From Methanobacterium sp. (GTDB taxonomy: Archaea; Methanobacteriota; Methanobacteria; Methanobacteriales; Methanobacteriaceae), in assembly GCA_003164415.1 (NCBI GenBank), contig PLTK01000070.1, forward strand, positions 1-7,167: a DNA stretch of 7,167 nt, given 5' to 3'. Every line of letters starts with the position of its first letter. Positions within the stretch are counted from its first letter, which is position 1. The position numbers were made by a program, and so were the translations under genes. The notes under the pieces were generated by a model. It was not told where the DNA came from. It searched no databases and worked only from the letters and a program-made list of their open reading frames with translations. This document shows, in pieces, positions 1 to 4,897 of the stretch.

Positions 1-50
1 ATATTATTTGCACAAAAAAATTCAATCTTAAATTTAAAGTTTAATTCATC

Positions 51-58
51 TTTTTTTT
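51..58 (+). terminator. Possible T-run terminator of a gene left of the window
   Basis: Eight consecutive T residues lie in an AT-rich stretch with no overlapping ORF. Archaeal transcripts often end at T-runs without a strong hairpin, so this could end a plus-strand gene located before the window. The upstream gene is not visible, and the run could be chance in DNA this AT-rich. Confidence 0.25.
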
Positions 59-97
59 ATGAAACCGGGAAATTGAATGGGTTTAAGCCCCCAATAA

Positions 98-115
98 TCA
101 CAATAAATTTTGTGA
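98..115. promoter_or_regulatory. Perfect dyad TCACAA-6-TTGTGA upstream of the Ig/PsbP gene
   Basis: The sequence TCACAA, a six-base spacer (taaatt) and TTGTGA form a perfect inverted repeat with 6-bp arms. It lies about 85 bases before the proposed start codon and upstream of the TATA-like boxes, a normal place for an archaeal activator or repressor site. No regulator can be assigned. Position 1-200 otherwise shows no coding region. Confidence 0.35.
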
Positions 116-136
116 ATTGCGGGAATTTGACAAGAT

Positions 137-182
137 TTAAGTATAACAAACATAATAACTGAATTTTATGTTACTTTATACT
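137..182 (+). promoter_or_regulatory. TATA-like boxes before the Ig/PsbP gene
   Basis: Two archaeal TATA-like elements are visible: TTTAAGTATA near 137-146 and TTTATACT at 175-182. With transcription starting about 25 bases downstream, the first would give a leader of roughly 30-35 bases, and the second would start almost at the ATG at 201, giving a leaderless mRNA. No Shine-Dalgarno sequence precedes that ATG, which fits a leaderless or weakly initiated message. The choice between the boxes is inference. Confidence 0.35.
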
Positions 183-200
183 ACTAACTAATTACAGTAT

Positions 201-1535
201 ATGAGTAGATTAAAAAAAAATCTGAGGGGGTTTGGAGATATTTTAATACAAAATAAGGCTTTAATTAAAGAATCGAAAATTAAAAGTAATAATATACTAA
301 TGTTTGCAGCGGTAATGTTTGGTTTGTTTATTATTTTTTCATCTGGAATTGGAAATGTGTCAGCTGCTCCTGTGACTACTATTGGTACAAATGGATCATC
401 AGGTAGTTCTGGAGTTACTGGAACATTAGTTTCATCTAATTTTGTTGCTCATAACATAAATCTGGTAAAAGCTAACGTTACCCGACCAACTGTAAATACA
501 ACAGATCCAGCACTCAACGCAGTGAATGTTCCAATAAACAAAACCATTAATATCACATTTACAAAACCTGTTAAATTAGGATCAAATCCATGGATTGAAT
601 TTAGAACTGATAAAGGAGTTAGTGTACCATTTGCTGCAACTGTAAACGGTAATGTACTTTTTATATCTCATTCTAATCTTGCATATGGTGAAAGTTATGA
701 TATTATTCTACATGGTGGTAGTGTCACAGACCTATCTGGAGTTGGAATGACTCTTTACTCAACCAACTTCACAACTATTACAAGACCCGTTGTGATAAGT
801 TTTAATCCTAGTAACAACGCAGTTAACATTCCAACCAAGAAGGTTATACAGATTAAATTCAACAGATCAATTGAATATGGTAACAGCTCAGGGATACAAT
901 TTATAAACAGTAAAGGAATTGCAATACCATTTAATTCAACCATATCTGGCAGTACATTAAATATAACACCAACATCTCTATTTGCACACGGAACACAGTA
1001 CACTATAATACTCCATACTAACAGCATAAAAGATCTGGCTGGAAATGGAATAGCAGTATGTTCAACTAAATTCACAACTATTGTGACCACAAAGACTGTT
1101 TCAGCTTATGGTGTAACCTTCAACTATCCGGCAACATGGATTACAGAAACACAGACTCAAGATGGAACAAATCTCATATTTGCTTTGAATCCTAAGGAAA
1201 TTGGTGAAAATGCACCACAGGCCATTATGCAGATAATGCCAAATCCTTCAGGTATGTCAGATGCTGAAGCAATGTACTTAATTGAAACTTCAACATATCC
1301 AAGTGGTTTTAAAGTATTAGCAAAGAAAATGATTACTTTAAACGGTGTCCAAGCGTACGATACATTATTCACCATTAATAATAAGGATATGTACAGTGAA
1401 GCAATGGAAAATCAGGAAATAGACATAGTAAAAAATAATAAGACTTATTCTTTGGATTTAATTGCTCCGGTTAATGAATTTAACAGTGTCAAAACCAATT
1501 TTGATATCATAATCAGCAGTCTTAAACTCAGTTAA
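201..1535 (+). CDS. Exported Ig-like (SbsA/Big_5-type) protein with C-terminal PsbP-like domain
   Basis: This 444-residue protein appears exported. The first ~30 residues are basic and polar, residues 31-50 are a hydrophobic stretch, and a signal-peptidase-like site (VSA-AP) falls near residue 55. A Ser/Gly/Thr-rich linker follows. Residues 95-194 and 195-294 are two tandem ~100-residue domains with the same landmarks: P-x-N-x-A-V-N-(V/I)-P near the start, Y-x-(I/T)-I-L-H in the middle, and D-L-(S/A)-G before STxFTT. This is the pattern of SbsA/Big_5-type bacterial Ig-like domains. Residues ~299-444 (YGVTFNYPATW near the start) resemble PsbP-related domains found in methanogen secreted proteins; the ligand is unknown. 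There is no C-terminal membrane anchor, so it is probably secreted or wall-associated. The ATG at 201 gives the longest frame; an ATG at 300 (residue 34) would still keep the hydrophobic segment but lose the basic extension. Neither has a clear ribosome binding site. It appears monocistronic. Confidence 0.85.
   Translation: MSRLKKNLRGFGDILIQNKALIKESKIKSNNILMFAAVMFGLFIIFSSGIGNVSAAPVTTIGTNGSSGSSGVTGTLVSSNFVAHNINLVKANVTRPTVNTTDPALNAVNVPINKTINITFTKPVKLGSNPWIEFRTDKGVSVPFAATVNGNVLFISHSNLAYGESYDIILHGGSVTDLSGVGMTLYSTNFTTITRPVVISFNPSNNAVNIPTKKVIQIKFNRSIEYGNSSGIQFINSKGIAIPFNSTISGSTLNITPTSLFAHGTQYTIILHTNSIKDLAGNGIAVCSTKFTTIVTTKTVSAYGVTFNYPATWITETQTQDGTNLIFALNPKEIGENAPQAIMQIMPNPSGMSDAEAMYLIETSTYPSGFKVLAKKMITLNGVQAYDTLFTINNKDMYSEAMENQEIDIVKNNKTYSLDLIAPVNEFNSVKTNFDIIISSLKLS
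483..1082 (+). repeat. Two tandem ~100-residue Ig-like repeats (protein level)
   Basis: Residues 95-194 and 195-294 of the first protein align end to end without large gaps. Matching segments include NAVNVPINKTINITF with NAVNIPTKKVIQIKF, and the DLSG and DLAG turns before STNFTTI and STKFTTI. The repeat unit is about 300 bases, but the two DNA copies have diverged, so this is an old duplication rather than a recent one. Confidence 0.8.
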
Positions 1536-1543
1536 GAATCCAA

Positions 1544-1556
1544 TTTTTTTTTTTTT
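1544..1556 (+). terminator. 13-T tract terminator after the Ig/PsbP gene
   Basis: A run of 13 T residues starts eight bases after the TAA stop at 1533-1535. No strong hairpin precedes it. A U-rich tract alone is sufficient for termination by archaeal RNA polymerase in many cases, so this is a good candidate end for the plus-strand transcript. Confidence 0.7.
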
Positions 1557-1848
1557 AATGTACCAAGGAACAGTTTTAACCGTTTTATCGAGAAGTTTCG
1601 ATTACGAAAGATGGGATGAATCGATATTAATAGTAATAATTATACTTTTATGTAGTAATATATAATTTTATAAAAATTGCAGCATAAACATCATGTTAGG
1701 TTTCCTATCACAAAATGACCTGTGGACAGTCTATCACCAATTCATTGATAATCTGCTACAAAAGTTCCATCAATAAATGGTGCACTCACAGCAAATCCCA
1801 TACAAAACGTGGGGTAATTCACAGTACATTTATTCTATATTTCACGGT
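1557..1848. other. Convergent intergenic gap, no confident gene
   Basis: This gap lies between the 3' ends of the Ig/PsbP gene and the minus-strand operon. It contains an imperfect palindrome at 1569-1584 and a small dyad ATCGA-6-TCGAT at 1587-1602. A TATA-like TTTTATAAAA at 1666-1675 is also present, with a 27-codon ATG frame (1693-1776) starting about 20 bases later. None of the short plus-strand frames has a ribosome binding site or a recognisable product. Base composition is less AT-extreme from about 1690 to 1820 than in the other gaps, which is why a decayed gene is considered there. Confidence 0.5.
1691..1834 (-). pseudogene. Possible decayed coding remnant
   Basis: On the minus strand, one frame reads 30 codons after a TAG at 1837-1835, ends at a TGA at 1744-1742, then continues open in the same frame for 16 more codons to a TGA at 1693-1691. 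The residues look protein-like, for example GFAVSAPFIDGTFVADYQ before the internal stop and IGDRLSTGHFVIGNLT after it. It has no usable start and I do not recognise a family. It may be a gene fragment broken by a nonsense mutation, or a chance open stretch; the opposite strand is also fairly open here. Confidence 0.2.
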
Positions 1849-2124
1849 TTATATCTTCGGTTCCATATGATAACATTCCTTTCTCAATTTAATTAGTTGT
1901 TTCATCATCTTAGTGTTTATTTTAAATATTTCATCGTAAAGTTTATTGTATTCGGGTTTCGAAAGATCGTCGTTAATGAGTAGTATCTCATTGTATTTAC
2001 TGTTAAATTCATCTTTAAGTTTAAATAACATATATTGTGGCTCCATTTTCTGTTTTCTGTTTAAATAATGGTTCTCAGTTCTTTTTGTTGTTCTAGGTAT
2101 ATCAAAAATTTTGATCTCAAGCAA
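1849..2124 (-). CDS. Small charged helical protein of unknown function
   Basis: The longest frame is 91 residues from a TTG at 2124-2122, overlapping the last 8 bases of the four-Ig-domain gene. An ATG at 2046-2044 (residue 27) would give a 65-residue protein with a gap of 70 bases. Neither start has a clear Shine-Dalgarno sequence. Residues ~27-85 are rich in Lys, Glu, Asn, Leu and Ile, with no signal peptide or membrane segment. They look like two or more amphipathic helices, possibly a coiled coil (LKDEFNSKYNEILLIND, then LYDEIFKINTKMMKQLIKL). The protein is therefore likely cytoplasmic, unlike its exported upstream partner. The overlap, or very short gap, suggests co-transcription and possibly translational coupling. 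I do not recognise a family. The residues before 27 look less regular, which slightly favours the shorter form. Confidence 0.55.
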   Translation of the reverse strand: MLEIKIFDIPRTTKRTENHYLNRKQKMEPQYMLFKLKDEFNSKYNEILLINDDLSKPEYNKLYDEIFKINTKMMKQLIKLRKECYHMEPKI

Positions 2125-3562
2125 CTGTTTTTAATATGTTATTATCTCCAAATATTTCGGTTTTTAACGTATTCAAATTGTAGATGGATGTGTTATCATT
2201 TATAAGGATGTATGCTGCAATATCGCTACAACTGTACTCTTTATCGGCATTAAAATGTGCTGAAACCCTGTAATTTTTTGATTGTAGTGGTACTTGATAT
2301 TCGATTTGTGCTTCTCCATTGCAGTTGGTTATATTTGAGCCAATATAATCTGAATTGTAATCATTAAAATCAACTTCTTTATTGGCTAAAGGTTCTCCAG
2401 TAATGCCCTTGGTTAGTTTGGCTATTATCTTCACAATTTCACCCGGCTTTGCAGTCATATTAGACATTATCAGTACAGTCTTCCAATTGTACACATGTAA
2501 TTGTAGAACAGAACTTATGGGGCTGTAATAATTGTTTCCAGTGTATTGTACTGTTATGGGATAATTTCCTCCAATAACATCACAGATATAGGAATATGAT
2601 ACTTGGCCATTGCTGTCGGTTTTATTTTCCCCAATTTTGGTTCCATTGTTATAAAACGTAATTGTTTCATTGGATAATGGTTTATTTGTTTCAGTAGAGA
2701 GATTAGCTTTTAATCTGCACACATTACCTCTTGTACATGCTACATTATCTGTTATTAAGTTTGAATTGGACTTATTTACGTTTAATTTGAAGTAACAAAC
2801 TTTATAATTGTATTCTGGATCTTTATTAACGGTTGCCTCTAACAAATTTTCACCAGGGAGATTAGAAACAGTGTAGTTATAGATAAATTGACCGTTATTG
2901 TTTGTTATTCCTTGATTAATAAATGTGCCATCAAATTCTCTTAAATTTACCATTTTACCTACTATTGGGGCTTTGTTTGTAGAATTAATAATGGTAACTT
3001 TTACAGGAACGGTGTCTCTATATTTGCAATTTATGTCATCTACATGGAGAGTTAAATTCCATCTGTCAACGTCTAAAGATGTTATTGCATCTGTAGGATA
3101 ATACAAGATTGATCCATTGTAAAAAGTTCTCAAGGAATATTTATCTGGTGATTGTTTTATTGTATAGTTATACGTTGCTATTCCATCATTATTGGTCTTA
3201 GCTTCACCTATTATATTTCCATCAGGTCCACAAAAGCTTATTGCCTGTTTTGGAATTCCCTTGCCGTTTTGATTATTTATCAATGAAGCGTTTAATTGAA
3301 CCACATCTCCTTTAGTTCCTACAACTGGGGCCATGTCTATGTGGCTTTCAAATTTTTTGATTGAACCATTCACATTTGTATCAATGGCTTTTTTATTAGA
3401 ATCTTCGTTGTAATTATCAAAGGCAGACTGATAATTTTCATGGTTTCCACTTTCAAGTGTTCCAATCTTAAATTGTGTCACTGGTCCTGTTTGGAATGCA
3501 TTTGCTGCTCCTAAAGTAATGAAACACATGACCAGCATTAAGATCCAAAATTTCTTAGCCAT
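2117..3562 (-). CDS. Exported protein with four Ig-like domains (Big_3-type)
   Basis: This 481-residue protein begins with a classic signal peptide: MAKK, a hydrophobic core (residues 5-20) and an ANA-FQ cleavage site near residue 22. A polar linker to ~75 precedes four ~95-residue Ig-like domains at about 77-166, 168-263, 265-357 and 360-454. Each shows the same order: G-x-x-V-x-(L/V)-x-A near the first strand, a P/G turn, G-x-x-I-G or equivalent, an NxxGxAxYxY-type strand and a final L-x-V. This is the pattern of Ig-like repeats of methanogen surface proteins; they are usually structural or adhesive. Many N-x-S/T sequons suit archaeal N-glycosylation. The mature part has eight Cys (111, 179, 256, 276, 282, 327, 414, 445), so disulfides are possible. 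No C-terminal membrane anchor or known cell-wall-binding domain is seen. The ATG is secured by a strong GGAGGAG site. It is first in a minus-strand unit with the small helical protein and divergent from the TetR gene. Confidence 0.85.
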   Translation of the reverse strand: MAKKFWILMLVMCFITLGAANAFQTGPVTQFKIGTLESGNHENYQSAFDNYNEDSNKKAIDTNVNGSIKKFESHIDMAPVVGTKGDVVQLNASLINNQNGKGIPKQAISFCGPDGNIIGEAKTNNDGIATYNYTIKQSPDKYSLRTFYNGSILYYPTDAITSLDVDRWNLTLHVDDINCKYRDTVPVKVTIINSTNKAPIVGKMVNLREFDGTFINQGITNNNGQFIYNYTVSNLPGENLLEATVNKDPEYNYKVCYFKLNVNKSNSNLITDNVACTRGNVCRLKANLSTETNKPLSNETITFYNNGTKIGENKTDSNGQVSYSYICDVIGGNYPITVQYTGNNYYSPISSVLQLHVYNWKTVLIMSNMTAKPGEIVKIIAKLTKGITGEPLANKEVDFNDYNSDYIGSNITNCNGEAQIEYQVPLQSKNYRVSAHFNADKEYSCSDIAAYILINDNTSIYNLNTLKTEIFGDNNILKTVA

Positions 3563-3569
3563 TTAAATT

Positions 3570-3576
3570 CTCCTCC
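3570..3576 (-). promoter_or_regulatory. Strong Shine-Dalgarno GGAGGAG
   Basis: On the minus strand GGAGGAG ends seven bases before the ATG at 3562-3560. It matches the anti-Shine-Dalgarno end of archaeal 16S rRNA well and fixes the start of the four-Ig-domain protein. It is the clearest ribosome binding site in the window. Confidence 0.85.
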
Positions 3577-3616
3577 AAATCATAATCACTTTATAGTTTT
3601 AATGTAAAATTTAACC

Positions 3617-3624
3617 TTTATAAA
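3617..3624 (-). promoter_or_regulatory. TATA box TTTATAAA for the four-Ig-domain gene
   Basis: TTTATAAA matches the archaeal TATA consensus closely. About 25 bases downstream on the minus strand, transcription would start near 3592-3595, leaving a leader of about 30 bases that contains the GGAGGAG site. The box is itself palindromic, so direction is inferred from gene position. Just upstream on the minus strand (forward 3640-3710), TGTGAT occurs repeatedly (GTGATAATA twice), which could be a regulator-binding motif. Confidence 0.55.
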
Positions 3625-3768
3625 GTTATCTCAAAATATTGTGATTTTTGTGATAATAATAACAATATTATATGTTATTTGGATTATGTGTGTGATAATA
3701 CTCACGAATCAAATAATTTAATGGGAATTTTTTTTGGACAATAACTTAAAAATAATGAAAGAAAACAA

Positions 3769-3802
3769 AAAAATAAACAAATTTGATTTTATGTTTATTT
3801 TT
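3769..3802. repeat. Inverted repeat with 10-bp arms
   Basis: AAAAATAAAC at 3769-3778 is the exact reverse complement of GTTTATTTTT at 3793-3802, with a 14-base loop. The right arm ends in T5 and the left arm starts with A5, so it could act as a weak bidirectional terminator-like hairpin, or be a protein-binding dyad. AT-only arms make chance pairing more likely than for a GC-containing stem. Confidence 0.35.
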
Positions 3803-3820
3803 ATTAAATATACATCTATA

Positions 3821-3861
3821 AGACCTATAATCTGGTAAAAGATTAGATGAATGGTTGGTCT
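3821..3861. repeat. Nested inverted repeats AGACC...GGTCT enclosing TAATCT-6-AGATTA
   Basis: The outer arms AGACC (3821-3825) and GGTCT (3857-3861) enclose a perfect inner inverted repeat, TAATCT (3828-3833) and AGATTA (3840-3845), with a six-base loop. The outer arms are followed on the plus strand by GTTTTT, giving a terminator-like look. It lies about 120 bases before the TetR start. It may be an operator pair, a small RNA end or a structured leader; the sequence alone does not decide. Confidence 0.35.
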
Positions 3862-3879
3862 GTTTTTATCAATTACATA

Positions 3880-3892
3880 ACTATTAAATAGT
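3880..3892. promoter_or_regulatory. Palindrome ACTATT-A-AATAGT, candidate operator
   Basis: A perfect 13-base palindrome with one central base sits about 50 bases before the TATA-like element of the TetR gene. TetR-family dimers bind palindromes of this general size, so it is a candidate operator. It differs in sequence from the dyad at 3946-3961, so both cannot be strong sites for one simple consensus. Confidence 0.3.
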
Positions 3893-3937
3893 AATTTTTA
3901 TATATCAAATTTAGTAGATAATTAAGGTTAAAAACTG

Positions 3938-3961
3938 TTTTTATACATAAAATAATTTATG
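3938..3961 (+). promoter_or_regulatory. TetR promoter: TATA-like element overlapping dyad CATAAA-4-TTTATG
   Basis: TTTTTATACA at 3938-3947 is a plausible archaeal TATA element about 40 bases before the TetR ATG. Immediately downstream and touching it, CATAAA (3946-3951) and TTTATG (3956-3961) form a perfect inverted repeat with a four-base spacer. A repressor bound here would cover the TATA-to-start region, the classic layout for autorepression by a TetR protein. That function is inferred from position only. Confidence 0.4.
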
Positions 3962-3983
3962 AAAAGTGTTTTGAGAGATATAT

Positions 3984-4538
3984 ATGAATAATACGACTGA
4001 ACAAAAGATTTTAAATGCTGCCCTAAAAATGTTTGCACAAAAAGGATATAAGGGTGCTACTACTATGATTATAGCAGAAGAAGCTGGTTTTAGCGAGAAA
4101 ACATTATTCCGTAGATTTAAAACCAAAAAGAATCTTTATAACATGGTTTTATTGAATAATGCTGAAAAGTTTAAGGAAGACCTTGAGAAAACTGTTTTTG
4201 TTGATAAAGATTTTGAGAATCCTGAAGAATTTTTAGACCATTACATAAGAAATTTGGCCCAGGGATATTTGGAGAATTTCGAATTTTTTAATTTATCTAT
4301 CAATGAACCTAATGAAGTACTTGAATCTACCATGGAAAACACTGTAGATTTTATAGGTGTTTATTTAGGAAATAAGATTGGAAATCCAAATATAGATTAC
4401 AAAGTATTTGGGTTGAGCATATCATCATTCCTGTACACTTTATGTATCGAAAAATATATGAGACGTACCTATTTGGATTTTAATGAAACATTGGACAGAT
4501 TTGTCAAGCACTGCAGCCAGATCGTCTTAAAATTCTAA
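3984..4538 (+). CDS. TetR/AcrR-family transcriptional regulator
   Basis: At 184 residues this is of ordinary length for a TetR repressor. The N-terminal DNA-binding domain is clear: ILNAALKMFAQKGYKGATT (residues 9-27) is helix 1 and the turn. The helix-turn-helix runs from MIIAEEAGFSEKTLFRRF (residues 28-45), with the recognition helix at about 37-45, then KTKKNLY, the usual entry to helix 4. Residues ~55-184 are helical and form the variable ligand-binding and dimerisation part; no ligand can be predicted. It is cytoplasmic. It is transcribed divergently from the four-Ig-domain gene and lies upstream of the beta-helix adhesin gene, so either may be its target, along with its own promoter, where a dyad overlaps the TATA region. 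The ribosome binding site is weak (GAGAG at 3973-3977). The ATG is chosen because it gives the normal TetR N-terminus. Confidence 0.93.
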   Translation: MNNTTEQKILNAALKMFAQKGYKGATTMIIAEEAGFSEKTLFRRFKTKKNLYNMVLLNNAEKFKEDLEKTVFVDKDFENPEEFLDHYIRNLAQGYLENFEFFNLSINEPNEVLESTMENTVDFIGVYLGNKIGNPNIDYKVFGLSISSFLYTLCIEKYMRRTYLDFNETLDRFVKHCSQIVLKF

Positions 4539-4542
4539 AGTT

Positions 4543-4587
4543 TAGGATTATTTCAATATAACAGTTAATAGATCCTATTTTTTTTTT
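4543..4587 (+). terminator. Hairpin plus T10 terminator after the TetR gene
   Basis: TAGGAT at 4543-4548 pairs with ATCCTA at 4572-4577, and the right arm runs directly into ten T residues (4578-4587). It starts five bases after the TAA stop. The 23-base loop is long, but the stem-plus-T-run layout is that of an intrinsic terminator, so the TetR transcript probably ends here and the adhesin gene has its own promoter. Confidence 0.65.
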
Positions 4588-4604
4588 GAATATTAAACCA
4601 AATC

Positions 4605-4642
4605 CATTCAAAACGAATTTAATATTATAAAAATTTTGAATG
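4605..4642. repeat. Inverted repeat CATTCAAAA...TTTTGAATG
   Basis: Perfect 9-bp arms (4605-4613 and 4634-4642) surround a 20-base AT-rich loop that itself contains a shorter TTTA...TAAA pairing. It lies just after the TetR terminator and about 255 bases before the adhesin start. It could be a regulator site for the adhesin gene or an RNA hairpin; no T-run follows it. Confidence 0.4.
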
Positions 4643-4744
4643 ATTATTCTTATAAGTTTAATATTTAATGATTATTGTATGTTTTTCCCCGCTATTTTTA
4701 AAAATTATTTAACAAATTTTTAATATTAGTACCGTGATAGTTAT

Positions 4745-4823
4745 GGGTGTCAATACTTAATGACCTATGATTTTAGTAATTATTTTTTTAAATAAAACGA
4801 TTATTTGGGGGTGTAAGTACTCA
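4745..4823 (+). repeat. Imperfect direct repeat GGGTGTxAxTACTxA
   Basis: GGGTGTCAATACTTA (4745-4759) and GGGTGTAAGTACTCA (4809-4823) match at 12 of 15 bases and are 64 bases apart, on either side of the TATA-like element at 4787-4796. G-rich motifs are rare in this gap, so the pair stands out. They may be regulator half-sites; chance is not excluded. Confidence 0.3.
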
Positions 4824-4885
4824 TAGAAAGTGGATGGGATTGAAAAAAACTTGAATTTATTACAGAGTTGGAATTTAGAAGGATT

Positions 4886-4893
4886 GGGGGTGG
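4886..4893 (+). promoter_or_regulatory. Ribosome binding site GGGGGTGG
   Basis: GGGGGTGG ends four bases before the ATG at 4898 and resembles the archaeal GGAGGTGAT consensus. The spacing is slightly short but the match is good, and it supports this ATG, which is also directly followed by a proper signal peptide. Confidence 0.7.
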
Positions 4894-4897
4894 ATAA

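Larger units (their letters stand above)
3563..3983. other. Divergent intergenic region between the Ig gene and the TetR gene
   Basis: These 421 bases separate two divergent genes. They hold the minus-strand promoter and ribosome binding site at the left end, the TetR promoter at the right end, and four inverted repeats between (listed separately). A 27-codon ATG frame at 3755-3838 has no ribosome binding site and is probably chance. The length and density of dyads are more than two simple promoters need. Confidence 0.6.
4588..4897 (+). other. AT-rich leader region of the adhesin-like gene
   Basis: These 310 bases contain no convincing gene. They hold an inverted repeat (4605-4642), two copies of AATGATTATT (4639-4648 and 4667-4676), an imperfect 15-base direct repeat and a TATA-like TTTAAATAAA at 4787-4796. 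If that box is used, the adhesin mRNA has a leader of about 80 bases. A 23-codon frame from a GTG at 4830 ends in a TGA overlapping the adhesin ATG (ATGA), but has no well-spaced ribosome binding site. Confidence 0.45.

Noticed and set aside
755..1090. 111-codon minus-strand frame inside the Ig/PsbP gene
   Set aside because: It is antisense to a clearly coding, repeat-bearing frame, has no ribosome binding site and gives low-complexity hydrophobic sequence.
1157..1375. 72-codon minus-strand frame inside the PsbP-like region
   Set aside because: It is antisense to the conserved C-terminal domain and has no supporting start signal.
1558..1665. 35-codon plus-strand frame directly after the 13-T tract
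   Set aside because: Its start follows the terminator T-run with no ribosome binding site, and the end is a low-complexity Ile-rich run; likely chance.
3640..3710. TGTGAT repeats considered as a CRISPR-like or iteron array
   Set aside because: Only a few short, unevenly spaced copies are present; there are no repeat-spacer units and no replication gene nearby.
3755..3838. 27-codon plus-strand frame in the divergent region
   Set aside because: There is no ribosome binding site, it is Lys/Ile/Phe-rich as expected for AT-rich DNA, and it overlaps two inverted repeats.
4640..4723. 27-codon plus-strand frame after the TetR terminator
   Set aside because: The ATG lies in the arm of an inverted repeat, there is no ribosome binding site, and the composition is that of translated AT-rich spacer.
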